NCBI GenBank assembly: GCA_002163245.1
Contig: MAAL01000078.1
Span: 62,001 to 126,000, forward strand
Length of the DNA: 64,000 nt
DNA from: Gammaproteobacteria bacterium 42_54_T18
GTDB taxonomy: Bacteria > Pseudomonadota > Gammaproteobacteria > Pseudomonadales > Ketobacteraceae
Reading direction: 5' to 3'
This document shows, piece by piece, positions 55,380 through 64,000 of this stretch. How positions within the stretch are numbered: the first letter of the stretch is position 1; every line of letters begins with the position of its first letter. The notes below the pieces were generated by a model. It saw only the letters and a list, made by a program, of their open reading frames with translations. It ran no database searches and was not told where the DNA came from. A program made the position numbers and the translations under genes.

Positions 55380-57323
55380 TCAATAGCTCGATCTCAAATT
55401 CTTATGCCATACCTCAAAACAAATCAACAACCAAATATTGTTAGATAAGTCCACATGACCTTTACCGTAGTTGAACCTATTCCAAAGATTCCTCACCTCA
55501 GATGACAAAAAATAGCCACTTGGGGTGGTTCGTGCACCAGTTAACAAATATTCGTCAACCAAGTGAAATAAGTCATTTTTCAGCCAACTTCTTAGTGGTA
55601 CTGAAAAGCCTTGTTTCTTCCTGTTAGTAAACATACTTCCATATTTAGTTTTTATAAGCTCTTTTATAGCAATCTTACGTTCAGATGCGTTGATTTTTAA
55701 ATGTGTTGGCAAGGAAAACGCAGATTCTACTACATGATGGTCTAATAGAGGTACCCTAACTTCAAGGCCGTGGGCCATACTCATTCTATCTACCTTCACT
55801 AACACATCATCTACCAGGTATGAATTAACATCTGCATATTGAGCTCTAATAATAGGGTCGTCGCTGAAAGGGCTTGATGCGTGGATATCGGCAATTCTTC
55901 CGTAATGCCCTGTTGTGCTTACACTATCTTTTGTAAACAAATCAAGAGCGTCTACATCAAGTAGGGACTTTAACCAATCGTGTTGAAAAACCGATACCAA
56001 GTTCTCATGTCTAGCCGGAAAACCTTGATCTAAGTTAGCAAGCAACATCCGACCTCGTTTGGAGGGGTCAAATGCAGAACGAGCAAACGTAGACAAAACA
56101 TTTCGGGTCCAGCGTGGAAGAAGCTTATCTGCAGTCTGTAATTTTAATAATTCAGCATACCAATTATACCCACCGAATAGCTCGTCACCACCATCACCCG
56201 ACAGACATACTTTGTATCTGGTACTCGCACTTTGACTGAGATAATACATTGCGATAGCTGATGCATCTGCAAAAGGCTCATCGAAATGGCAGATTATCTT
56301 TTCAACATCCTCAGCCATATGCGTTGGTATGTCATCATGAGTATATTCAATGTCTAGCAACTCAGAAACATGACGTGCATGGGCAGACTCATCAAGCGAT
56401 GACTGTCCAAAACTAACATTGTGTGCAGATATGTCATTACTGAACTGTGCCATCAAGTCTACAACTAACGTAGAATCCACGCCACCACTCAAGAGAACAC
56501 CCAAATCTACATCACTTACCATATGAGAAGACACTGCATCTTTTAATAGAGGCTCCAAAGATAAGTGCACATCATTTCTAGACAGTTCACTCAACACATT
56601 GTTATTTCGCAGTGCCTTCGCTTTTTCAATAGACCAGTAAACCCCATGACTTAAGGTCGGCCTACGCCCCTCGCAAAGGTCAACGGTAATAGTTGATCCT
56701 GGAGATAATTTGTGTGTATTTTCAAAGGCAGTATTCTTTCCCAGGGTATAACCATAATGACAGTAATCAAATACTCCCTCATGATTGATCTCTTTCTTAA
56801 ATGCTGGGTGCAAATAGAGGCTTTTTACCTCTGATGCAAAAATAAAATTTTCTCCATCCCAATAGTAATAAAACGGTTTAATTCCAACTCTATCTCTTAC
56901 ACATACCAATTTATTTCGTCGTGGGTCCCATATCACAAATGCAAACATACCAATCAATTTTTCAAAACTGGCTTCTCCCCACTGAACATAGCTGACAAGC
57001 AAAACCTCTGTATCAGACTCTGTATGAAAAACATGCCCCAAACTAAGCAATTGGGACCTTAGCTCTCGGAAATTATAAATTTCGCCATTAAAGGCCAATG
57101 TAATCCCAGTATGGGAATGTGTCATTGGTTGACTGCCATTTTCGGTGTCAATTACAGCCAACCTACGATGACCCAACGCTACCCGTTTATCCCAATCAAT
57201 GAAATACCCATCAGCATCCGGCCCTCTGTGTGCGATGGCATCTGCCATTTTCACAGTCACTGAATTTGCGTGATGCCTATCCCGCCAGGAGTTTTGTGAT
57301 ATAGAGCCACAAATTCCACACAT
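55380..57323 (-). CDS. Asparagine synthetase-like amidotransferase (exosortase A-associated), copy 2
   Basis: A 647-residue AsnB-family enzyme with Cys2 (MCGICGSIS), RGPDADG, FNGEIYNF and TESDTEVLL in the glutaminase half, the PPi loop LSGGVDST (278-285), LSGDGGDELFGGYNWY, DRMSMAHGLEVRVPLLD and KKQGFSVPLRSW. Length and motifs match the amidotransferases of exosortase A loci. Both halves keep their key residues, so both tandem copies should be active. It begins six bases after the upstream glycosyltransferase stop. The two copies may act on different uronic acids. Confidence 0.9.
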   Translation of the reverse strand: MCGICGSISQNSWRDRHHANSVTVKMADAIAHRGPDADGYFIDWDKRVALGHRRLAVIDTENGSQPMTHSHTGITLAFNGEIYNFRELRSQLLSLGHVFHTESDTEVLLVSYVQWGEASFEKLIGMFAFVIWDPRRNKLVCVRDRVGIKPFYYYWDGENFIFASEVKSLYLHPAFKKEINHEGVFDYCHYGYTLGKNTAFENTHKLSPGSTITVDLCEGRRPTLSHGVYWSIEKAKALRNNNVLSELSRNDVHLSLEPLLKDAVSSHMVSDVDLGVLLSGGVDSTLVVDLMAQFSNDISAHNVSFGQSSLDESAHARHVSELLDIEYTHDDIPTHMAEDVEKIICHFDEPFADASAIAMYYLSQSASTRYKVCLSGDGGDELFGGYNWYAELLKLQTADKLLPRWTRNVLSTFARSAFDPSKRGRMLLANLDQGFPARHENLVSVFQHDWLKSLLDVDALDLFTKDSVSTTGHYGRIADIHASSPFSDDPIIRAQYADVNSYLVDDVLVKVDRMSMAHGLEVRVPLLDHHVVESAFSLPTHLKINASERKIAIKELIKTKYGSMFTNRKKQGFSVPLRSWLKNDLFHLVDEYLLTGARTTPSGYFLSSEVRNLWNRFNYGKGHVDLSNNIWLLICFEVWHKNLRSSY

Positions 57324-57329
57324 AATTAA

Positions 57330-58613
57330 CTAGCGAACCCTATCTTTGTCGATTGACTGATTAACCATTCCAGGTTTCGATACTGAAGTTAGCATTAATG
57401 AATCGAGAACATGTAATAATTTTTTTGCTCCTATATCCCTACTATACAGTGCTGGGTCAAATGCCTGGTCAACTTTAGATTCAAGTAAATTTTGCAACGC
57501 TAACTTTATACTTAAGGGATCGTTCATATCTGCTATATGTGCATGAGGTACGTCTTGACATAATTTTGCCGTAGCCCCGTCTTCATGAGTTAATGCAATA
57601 ATCGGTCGCTTTGATCGAACATACTCGTAAATTTTACCTGGAATTTGATTGTTGAATATTTCTCCCTGCAAAACCAATAGCGCATCAACAGATTGCATTT
57701 CCTTAATAGATTCAGCAAATGGAATTGTTGGTAAAAAAACTACATTCTTCTCTAGTCCGTACTGCTTAATACGTAACGCCATTTTACTACTTAACTCTCC
57801 ACCTCTAAATATTATTTTCAACCTGTTAGCACCAGCAAAGGAGGCATTTCGTAATTCCCTAAGCGCTTCAATCAGAGATTCTATATCCCTGCCACCAGGG
57901 TACAGAAAGCCACTATGCAAAACCGTAAACTCACTAACGTCTACAGCGGTGTGTTGTGTATCTTCCTGTAATTTGATATCACTGAACACAGATTCGTCAT
58001 AGCCATTTGCAATAATTTCAATTTTAGATTTATCCAAAAATGGGTATTCTGTTAGGTATACATCCGCTGCATTTTGAGTAGTAAAAATCAATTTATCCGC
58101 TAATCGAACCACTTCTTCATCTATACCTTTCCCTATAGGGTTACGTGCCCGAACATACGGATTAGTGCCGGAAAAAGGGTCCCTAAAATCAGCGACCCAA
58201 GGCAAACCGCTAGCCTTTTTCAACTGCAGTCCAATTCGCATTGAAGTAGAGCAAGGAAATGTTGTCCAAAGCAATTCCGGAAGTTCAGAGGCTAAGATTT
58301 TCTTACCCAGCCTTACCCCATCCCACCGCCATGTAGAAAATCGATCGGGAAATGTTGTAAACTCAAAATGCTTGCCCTTAAAGGACAAATGCTTTAACGC
58401 GTTCAACCCAAAGGCTCGAAAAACAGTGGGGCCAAAAAAAGCATCATCACTAAGCTGCTCTACATTAAGTTTGTCGTAAATCAACGGTTTTGCAGTCAAC
58501 ACAAGAGGTAACCACTCATTTCTCTCAAGATACTTCTTAAAATACAACGTCCTTTGAACACCTGCACTCTGACAGGGAGGAAAATCAAGAGCTACCATAA
58601 GTACTTTTTTCAT
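57330..58613 (-). CDS. Glycosyltransferase, GT4-like, exosortase locus
   Basis: A 427-residue GT-B protein. The N-terminal VLMVALDFPPCQSAGVQRTLYF is typical of a GT4-like family common in exopolysaccharide loci; also visible are WVADFRDPFSGTNPY, NGYDESVFSD, VLHSGFLYPGGRDIESLIEAL and FLPTIPFAESIKEMQSVDALLVL, then GKIYEYVRSKRPIIAL in the donor site. The frame extends to a TTG at 58628, but the ATG at 58613 overlaps the deacetylase stop as ATGA, so I use the ATG. Likely cytoplasmic; donor sugar unknown. Confidence 0.87.
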   Translation of the reverse strand: MKKVLMVALDFPPCQSAGVQRTLYFKKYLERNEWLPLVLTAKPLIYDKLNVEQLSDDAFFGPTVFRAFGLNALKHLSFKGKHFEFTTFPDRFSTWRWDGVRLGKKILASELPELLWTTFPCSTSMRIGLQLKKASGLPWVADFRDPFSGTNPYVRARNPIGKGIDEEVVRLADKLIFTTQNAADVYLTEYPFLDKSKIEIIANGYDESVFSDIKLQEDTQHTAVDVSEFTVLHSGFLYPGGRDIESLIEALRELRNASFAGANRLKIIFRGGELSSKMALRIKQYGLEKNVVFLPTIPFAESIKEMQSVDALLVLQGEIFNNQIPGKIYEYVRSKRPIIALTHEDGATAKLCQDVPHAHIADMNDPLSIKLALQNLLESKVDQAFDPALYSRDIGAKKLLHVLDSLMLTSVSKPGMVNQSIDKDRVR

Positions 58614-59626
58614 CCGGCTCCTCGCCAATAATTCATTGCCAACCCTAATAAAAACCCCATTTTATCTCTGCGCCACGGACCAATTCTGCATAGTCTATAC
58701 GGGTCGTCAGACGACCCAGCACTCCCCAAATTAGTACTTACAGCATATGAATAACCAGAGCGCTTAACAGTATCAATATGCCGATCATTAAAATCATCAG
58801 GATAAACACCATTTGGATAGGCCTGACCAACAACATCACACTGAAGGATAGTTTCCAAAATCCTTTTACTATCGGCTATTTCTACATGCGCTTGATGCTG
58901 TGGGATTTTTGTAAGTATCTGATGGTTGACACCATGAGCCCCTATATCCATGCCATCAGAGTTGGACAACTGTTTAAGCATATCCTCATCCATCATTAAA
59001 CCATCAACGCTCACTTCGCCTAGCTCTTTAACAATACTTTCTAGCTGAATGGAAAATTCATCGTCATTTAGTGACTTTAAATATCCTATTGCAATTTGAC
59101 AAAAAACCACCTTGTCCTGCAATCCATCCAAAGGGTACCTTGTGCTATCCAAGACGACACATTTATTCTGAGTGCTCCTAATACATTCTATGAGAATGTC
59201 CCACTTTGGTGGCTTCCTAAGATATTCAGTAGTAACAAAAAAAGTAGCTGCCAAAGAGTGTTTTTGAAGAATTGGTAATGCATCTGTAAAATTATCTGCA
59301 TAACCATCATCAAAAGTAACTGCAACAGCCTTTGAGGGAAGCTCGCCTCTCTTAAGTAAAACTACCGCCTCAGCTAATGGGAGTACATTGCAATGCGTTG
59401 CAATCCATTTCATTTCTTTCTCAAACTGCACTTTGGTAACATAATCAGGTTGCAGAGGGTCAGGGGTTTGAACAACTCGGTGGTAATTGAGAATATTTAG
59501 ACGGGGCTGCCCAACCACTCGCCGTGAACTTAAGGTTAGCACCAGGCGAACGAACCAGAGGAAGACCACTGATTCAAAGACTTTTTCAAAAAGCTCCTCG
59601 AGCCCCCTTATCACCTTATAAGCCAC
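58610..59626 (-). CDS. Polysaccharide deacetylase (NodB family)
   Basis: A 338-residue NodB-type deacetylase. A hydrophobic segment (VFLWFVRLVLTL) lies near residues 20-32. The catalytic TFDDGYADN is at about 104-112 and the metal-binding GAHGVNHQ further on; AATFFVTTEYL and QAYPNGVYPDDF are also present. The open frame reaches 59764, 137 bases inside the upstream glycosyltransferase gene, which is unlikely. The GTG at 59626, one base after that gene's stop, is the first reasonable start. It probably removes N-acetyl groups from the polymer or its precursors. Confidence 0.85.
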   Translation of the reverse strand: MAYKVIRGLEELFEKVFESVVFLWFVRLVLTLSSRRVVGQPRLNILNYHRVVQTPDPLQPDYVTKVQFEKEMKWIATHCNVLPLAEAVVLLKRGELPSKAVAVTFDDGYADNFTDALPILQKHSLAATFFVTTEYLRKPPKWDILIECIRSTQNKCVVLDSTRYPLDGLQDKVVFCQIAIGYLKSLNDDEFSIQLESIVKELGEVSVDGLMMDEDMLKQLSNSDGMDIGAHGVNHQILTKIPQHQAHVEIADSKRILETILQCDVVGQAYPNGVYPDDFNDRHIDTVKRSGYSYAVSTNLGSAGSSDDPYRLCRIGPWRRDKMGFLLGLAMNYWRGAG

Positions 59627-59627
59627 G

Positions 59628-60791
59628 TTAAGCGTTTGTTTCCTTACCGCGACTCTCCATACATTTCTTTCCCATATCAACGACCCGTCTAGCATTACCT
59701 TGCCAAGTAAACCCTTCATCAAGGACCAATCTTCTAGCATTTTCCCTGAGTTCGAAAAGTTCATTAAAGTGTGTTATCGCATATTTTAATTTTTCTTTAA
59801 AAGAGTCTAGATTCTCATTTTCAAACAATATAGAGGTTTTTTCATCTACAATTTCTAATATATTTGAAGAGTCTGGGGCTACTATCACACTACCGGCAGC
59901 TAGATACTCAAATAGTTTTAGTGGTGATGCGTAAGGTGTTACTGCGGGCTGCAGCGCGATATCAAATTGTTTTACGTAATCAAAAACCTCATCTCGAGCC
60001 TTTAGACCGGTAAATTCGACTCTATCAGGTATACCTAACTCATGAGACTGAGCCAATAGTGTTTCCCGAATATTGTCATTGCCTTCTCCGACACAGAGTA
60101 ATCTAATATTCAGATGCTTTAACTCTCCCATAGCTTCAACAGCAAGATCCAATCTGTGCCAAGGATTTAAAAAACCTACAAAGCCCACCACAATTTCAGG
60201 GTTTTCATCCGTTTTTGGGACTAAATTAAATTTATCATAAACATGTTCATTAATGCCGTTATGAACAACCTCTATCCGACCTTTAGATACACCATGTGCC
60301 ATTACAATGTTTGCTAGAACCTGAGTAACAGGTAGCACTTTCGTTGCCTGTCTCCAAGTGAAATTTTCAATAGCTTTTGCTAGCCATGGAATAGCAATGC
60401 CACTATATTTTCTTCTCTCATCGAACAACGGTGCATTTACTTCCAGCAACAAAGGCAACCCAAATAATTTGGCAACAATAACTCCAGCAGGTTGATACAA
60501 ATTATATCGTTCATAAATAAAGTCAGGTCTTTTTTGTAAAATTGCAACTACTAGTTTTAATGCGATAAGTAAAGAGTATGACAGTTCAAGAATTTCATAG
60601 ACAAACTGCGGAAGCTTTTCTTTAAGCTTAGAAACAAAGCCGCCATCAGAGCCAAACTCCGATTCATCTGTGAATTGGGGGGCTATAAAACGTATGTCAT
60701 GTCCCTGCTCCAAAATAGCATTCGTAAGCTCTTCAACATGAACATATTGACCATCTTTTGACGCAATTCTATGTAGATATATTATGTCCAC
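59628..60791 (-). CDS. Glycosyltransferase, GT4 family
   Basis: A 387-residue GT-B glycosyltransferase. The N-terminal IIYLHRIASKDGQYVHVEELTNAI, FIYERYNLYQPAGVIVAKLFGLPLLLEVNAP, HNGINEHVYDKF, VVGFVGFLNPWHRLDLAVEAM and SPLKLFEYLAAGSVIVAPD mark the fold and donor site. The start is GTG overlapping the stop of the preceding GT2 gene by one base (TAGTG), indicating tight coupling. It lies in the early part of the xrtA-led run. Sugar donor unknown. Confidence 0.9.
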   Translation of the reverse strand: MDIIYLHRIASKDGQYVHVEELTNAILEQGHDIRFIAPQFTDESEFGSDGGFVSKLKEKLPQFVYEILELSYSLLIALKLVVAILQKRPDFIYERYNLYQPAGVIVAKLFGLPLLLEVNAPLFDERRKYSGIAIPWLAKAIENFTWRQATKVLPVTQVLANIVMAHGVSKGRIEVVHNGINEHVYDKFNLVPKTDENPEIVVGFVGFLNPWHRLDLAVEAMGELKHLNIRLLCVGEGNDNIRETLLAQSHELGIPDRVEFTGLKARDEVFDYVKQFDIALQPAVTPYASPLKLFEYLAAGSVIVAPDSSNILEIVDEKTSILFENENLDSFKEKLKYAITHFNELFELRENARRLVLDEGFTWQGNARRVVDMGKKCMESRGKETNA

Positions 60792-61612
60792 TAACGTACC
60801 GCCTTTATACTTTCTATACGTTTATATAACCCACTAAGCCCAAAAAAATATCGATGTTTTAAAAACAGATAAATCAGGCCTTTGGCATGAGAAATTGTAA
60901 ATTTATTTATTTTTATGCCTTTTGCTCGAGATATCTCTTGGGCATCATGAACCATAGAATATTGTGGTAAATAGTGAATTTCCTTTCCAGATAACCAGAC
61001 ACGAATACAATAATCAACGTCTTCAGGCGAATAAAAAATCCTTTCATCTAAACAACCAATATCATCTAGCAAATCTTTAGTGAACATCCAAAACGCAGAT
61101 ATCGCATAATCAACTGGTGATTGCTCTAAACCCTCAGAGGTTTCTCCTCCCTCCATTTTCTTTAAAAAGAAGAAACGTCGAACCTTGTGCCACAAAGTTG
61201 GAAAATGGTCTGTACTAATCTGAAAGCGCCCATCCGGATAAGTAAGCTTTGGAACCACCATTCCACATTCATTGTTTTCATCTAGGTAACAACCCAACTC
61301 TTTTACTACCTCTGACGTGACATAGGCATCCGAGTCCAGAATAATAATCCTTTTACCCTCGGCCCTCTTTAGCCCTTGGTTCCTCGAAAACGTAGTCCCC
61401 GTGTTATATTCAAATGGGATAAGTTGAATATTTGCATTCATCTCATCAGTAACATCCTGTATCAATTTCCTTGTTCTATCTTTAGATCCATTATCAATAA
61501 CGAAAACTTCGTAGCTCGCGCCAATTTCTACAAAACTAGACACCAACGATCTTAAACACGTTTCGATGTATTGCTCTGAGTTAAATGTCAAAATAATTGC
61601 TGAAAATTCCAT
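60791..61612 (-). CDS. Glycosyltransferase, GT2 family
   Basis: A 273-residue GT-A glycosyltransferase. AIILTFNSEQYIETCLRSL and VFVIDNGSKDRTRKL form the nucleotide-binding part, GTTFSRNQGLKRAEG and ILDSDAY carry the metal-binding Asp motif, and FYSPEDVDYCIRVW is the ED-type catalytic region of rhamnosyl/GT2 enzymes. It lies six bases after the XrtA-associated deacetylase gene and its stop overlaps the next gene. It probably adds one of the sugars of the repeat unit in the cytoplasm. Confidence 0.9.
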   Translation of the reverse strand: MEFSAIILTFNSEQYIETCLRSLVSSFVEIGASYEVFVIDNGSKDRTRKLIQDVTDEMNANIQLIPFEYNTGTTFSRNQGLKRAEGKRIIILDSDAYVTSEVVKELGCYLDENNECGMVVPKLTYPDGRFQISTDHFPTLWHKVRRFFFLKKMEGGETSEGLEQSPVDYAISAFWMFTKDLLDDIGCLDERIFYSPEDVDYCIRVWLSGKEIHYLPQYSMVHDAQEISRAKGIKINKFTISHAKGLIYLFLKHRYFFGLSGLYKRIESIKAVR

Positions 61613-61618
61613 AAAATA

Positions 61619-62458
61619 CTATTCGCTCAACTCATTATTAAAGCCATAAATATCAGCCATAGACGACCACTCAAAATCTTTCAAAAGCCCAGTCAACCGT
61701 CTGTCCACTTTATTTAAATTAAGGTAATGTCTAAACCGACTCTTCAATGACGCTTGGGCCATTCTAGGCTGTGAGGGATCCATCTCCCAAGGGTGTAAGT
61801 AGAAGATATAGGGCTCCCTTTCTGATATTGAAAATTTGGAGATCGCCCAACGTGTCAATAGGTACGGGTAAAGGCGAAAATAACCGCCTCCAGAAATAGG
61901 TATATTCTTTCCAAACAGTGGCAAAGTACTCAGAGGTATTTCAACTATTCCAGACGGTGTGGTGTATTTAAAGCGCGGGGCATCAGGTATACCATAATGA
62001 TCATGTACTATGGGGTAAACGCTTGAGCTATACTTGTAGTTTTCTTCCGCAAGTACGTCATACACCCACTCATTTTGCTTGGTAAAAGAAAAGCTTGGGG
62101 CTCTATAACCAACGACCTCAACCCCTGCAATATCTTCCAAAAGTTTTTTCGCGTCACCAACGTCATTTTTAAAAGTTTCTCTATCCTGATCAGAGGCTCT
62201 TTGGTGATGTGTTCCGTGACTGGCTAGCTCATGACCTTGACTGACAATTTCACGAACTAACTGCGGAAACTTTTCAGCTACCCAACCAAGAGTAAAAAAG
62301 GTAGCCTTAGTCTCATGTTCTGCAAATTTATCTAGCAGTAGATGAGTGTTTTTTTCAACCCGAGGGCTTATGGCATCCCAATCCTCTCGGTTTACCAGAT
62401 TTTCAAATGCAGAAACTTGAAAATAATCTTCTACATCTATTGTCATCGCATTTTTCAT
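61619..62458 (-). CDS. XrtA system polysaccharide deacetylase
   Basis: A 279-residue NodB-family deacetylase of the kind linked to exosortase A. The start AMTIDVEDYFQVSAFE, with Asp8 and Asp11, is characteristic. The metal histidines lie in LASHGTHHQ (His81, His85), followed by GYRAPSFSFTK and the C-terminal IFYLHPWEMDPSQP. No signal peptide is seen. The frame begins at TTG 62467; I use the ATG at 62458, three codons in. It is directly downstream of xrtA, as in many XrtA loci, and is a different subfamily from the deacetylase at 58610. Confidence 0.92.
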   Translation of the reverse strand: MKNAMTIDVEDYFQVSAFENLVNREDWDAISPRVEKNTHLLLDKFAEHETKATFFTLGWVAEKFPQLVREIVSQGHELASHGTHHQRASDQDRETFKNDVGDAKKLLEDIAGVEVVGYRAPSFSFTKQNEWVYDVLAEENYKYSSSVYPIVHDHYGIPDAPRFKYTTPSGIVEIPLSTLPLFGKNIPISGGGYFRLYPYLLTRWAISKFSISEREPYIFYLHPWEMDPSQPRMAQASLKSRFRHYLNLNKVDRRLTGLLKDFEWSSMADIYGFNNELSE

Positions 62459-62493
62459 AAAGCTCAAAATTACCTAGCTGGAAGATCGTATAT

Positions 62494-63993
62494 CTAATTA
62501 AAAAGAACCAGTGACTCTAACTGTTCTGAATTTAAGTTAGCGAAAGAAAGTAGTTTGTGTTTCGCTGTTTCCATGTCTGAATCAACAGGCACAGACAGAG
62601 CAATGACAGCACCGACAGCCCCCTCTCGTAACAGCACATTAAATGCTTGAAAGAGTTTGACGTATAGGCTGTTGCTTGATGATATATTCGGCAAATAGTA
62701 CCAATATAAAACCAGCCTTTTCCCGCCAGTGCTCGCCCCAATTTCGAGGAGTGAAGCTTGAAATTCCTCCCCTCCTACCCTAGAAACAGCAAGAGATTGG
62801 TTGCCATTATAACGCCATTTTCCAATATCAAATAATCGATTTTTCTCAGACACCAATTCCGCTCCAGGCTCATTGGTGTCGTAACCAGCAATGTAATACG
62901 CAACACCCTCTGTGGAAACACCCAAATGCTCGAATTTGGGCCTACTAAACACAGGCATCCAATCTGTGCGTGCTGTTATATAAACTGTATTGCCCGGCTG
63001 AAAACGCTTATCAAATGCTAAATATGAAGAATCTTTCACGGCGCTACTTGAAACAAAAAGTGAAAGAAACAAGGGTAACACCGCAACCAATGCTGCAGGA
63101 TACCAACGAACCGACAGCCACTCGAGATGGATCGAATCACTACCTGCGAATACTTTTGACGGCTCAGAGCCTATCCGGGAAAAAGCAACCAAGATCAACA
63201 CCACTAACGCAAAAAACCCCCAGCCATAAATCAAGTGATCGGCACCTGTTGCATATTTAATATCAACTAGATGCGCTACAAGGATCGTACCATAAGCCCG
63301 CAAACCGTTGGCAACAATCGGTAAAGTCATTGAAAAAACGAAGAAAAGGATACGTTTCCATATAGTATGATAACTCGTATAGGCTATCACTGCCCCCATA
63401 ACAACACAGGCGACAAAGAAACGGATTCCAGAGCAAGCTTCAGCGACCTCAAACATTCCTGCAGGGATGGTGATAAACAATCCATCCCTAAAAACCGCAA
63501 CTCCAGACAACTGTAGAAAAAACACCGTAAGATCAGCAGTAATAATCTGAAAACTAGGTACCAACTCTTCGCCTACAGGAATTGAAAAAACAATAAAAAC
63601 AAGTGGGAACCAAACCACCTTAGCTATTTGCCAACCAAACAACAAAACCACAAAAGATGACAACATTCCAAACACTGCAGCATGCTTGAATAATTCTATA
63701 TCCGCAGCAAACCCCAGCAACCATAACCCTTGAAGTAATAACATCGGCACCAGCACCACATATGAGGGGCGAGGCGGCAGAGATAAAATTTCAACTCTGT
63801 TTTGGTATATAAAATACAAAGTAATTGGAACAACAAATATACAGTGAGTATACGTGTTGGAGTTCATCCAGACTGAATATACAGATTCTAGGCTCTCACT
63901 AAAAACCCCCACCCATACAGCAACCCAGACCAAACACAAAACAACAGGTACCCTTAGCATGGTCAGTGTACTTTTTTTAATTACCTCCGTCAT
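62494..63993 (-). CDS. xrtA: Exosortase A (XrtA/EpsH) with fused EpsI domain
   Basis: A 499-residue membrane transpeptidase-like protein that recognises the PEP-CTERM tail. About eight to ten helices fill residues 15-280. The catalytic residues are visible: Cys187 in EACSGIRF, Arg232 in GLRAYG and His253 in DHLIYGWGF. Residues about 290-499 form an EpsI domain (RLVLYWYYLP near 440), a fusion common in exosortase A. It heads the minus-strand exopolysaccharide run; seven bases remain upstream in the window, so the gene before it is not seen. Its expected substrate here is the protein at 25487. Confidence 0.95.
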   Translation of the reverse strand: MTEVIKKSTLTMLRVPVVLCLVWVAVWVGVFSESLESVYSVWMNSNTYTHCIFVVPITLYFIYQNRVEILSLPPRPSYVVLVPMLLLQGLWLLGFAADIELFKHAAVFGMLSSFVVLLFGWQIAKVVWFPLVFIVFSIPVGEELVPSFQIITADLTVFFLQLSGVAVFRDGLFITIPAGMFEVAEACSGIRFFVACVVMGAVIAYTSYHTIWKRILFFVFSMTLPIVANGLRAYGTILVAHLVDIKYATGADHLIYGWGFFALVVLILVAFSRIGSEPSKVFAGSDSIHLEWLSVRWYPAALVAVLPLFLSLFVSSSAVKDSSYLAFDKRFQPGNTVYITARTDWMPVFSRPKFEHLGVSTEGVAYYIAGYDTNEPGAELVSEKNRLFDIGKWRYNGNQSLAVSRVGGEEFQASLLEIGASTGGKRLVLYWYYLPNISSSNSLYVKLFQAFNVLLREGAVGAVIALSVPVDSDMETAKHKLLSFANLNSEQLESLVLFN

Positions 63994-64000
63994 ACTTCAT

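Noticed and set aside
59627-59764. N-terminal extension of the polysaccharide deacetylase
   Set aside because: It would overlap the upstream glycosyltransferase by 137 bases and has no homology-like features; the GTG at 59626 fits better.

Overview
The window looks like chromosomal DNA of a marine-type gammaproteobacterium. It has moderate, fairly AT-rich composition, a gsp-type II secretion operon, an Sbm-like methylmalonyl-CoA mutase with MeaB, and a large exosortase A (XrtA/EpsH, PEP-CTERM) exopolysaccharide locus. I saw no rRNA, tRNA, CRISPR array, insertion sequence or phage gene. Genus cannot be fixed from the sequence alone.

Layout. (1) 1-5678, minus: type II secretion genes gspE-F-G-H-I-J-K, with gspK cut by the left edge. 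(2) 5958-9363, plus: galE, a phosphopantetheinyl transferase and pgi; galU (minus) converges on pgi across a shared terminator. (3) 10309-14091: methylmalonyl-CoA epimerase (minus), divergent from methylmalonyl-CoA mutase and its GTPase chaperone meaB. (4) 14215-20107, plus: a DUF1631 protein, then the PEP-CTERM two-component pair prsK and prsR. (5) 20160-26248: UDP-glucose dehydrogenase (minus), a lipoprotein with a long PEPEPT repeat and a possible Fn3-like domain, the TPR lipoprotein prsT, and a PEP-CTERM substrate preceded by a well-spaced sigma-54 promoter. (6) 26425-37790: wecC, wecB, a FemAB-like protein, a glycosyltransferase, a pyruvyl transferase (minus), a secreted FG-GAP/VCBS protein and an SGNH-like/MBOAT acyltransferase pair. 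(7) 37846-42633, minus: nucleotide-sugar genes (rfbF-like, a SAF-type dehydrogenase, rfbC-like, an SDR epimerase) and a GT2. (8) 42996-46885: a PIG-L deacetylase, a Wzx-like flippase (minus) and an exported protein behind a long leader. (9) 46945-63993, minus: a 14-gene run headed by xrtA, with deacetylases, glycosyltransferases, two amidotransferases, a transglutaminase-like protein, an O-antigen-ligase-type membrane protein, a GMC oxidoreductase with a small partner and an APH-like kinase.

How the parts fit. GalU, GalE, Pgi, Ugd, WecB and WecC can supply UDP-Glc, UDP-Gal, UDP-GlcA, UDP-ManNAc and UDP-ManNAcA. The glycosyltransferases, flippase and ligase-type protein would build and export a polysaccharide. 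Pyruvyl transferase, MBOAT, deacetylases and amidotransferases would decorate it. PrsK/PrsR with RpoN would control at least one XrtA substrate. The DNA supports gene families and neighbourhoods; the polymer's structure and the less usual partners (GMC plus small protein, transglutaminase-like protein, APH-like kinase, VCBS protein, PEPEPT lipoprotein) are inference.

Several annotated starts are shorter than the longest open frame because a better ribosome-binding site or the family's usual N-terminus lies inside; these are noted per gene.
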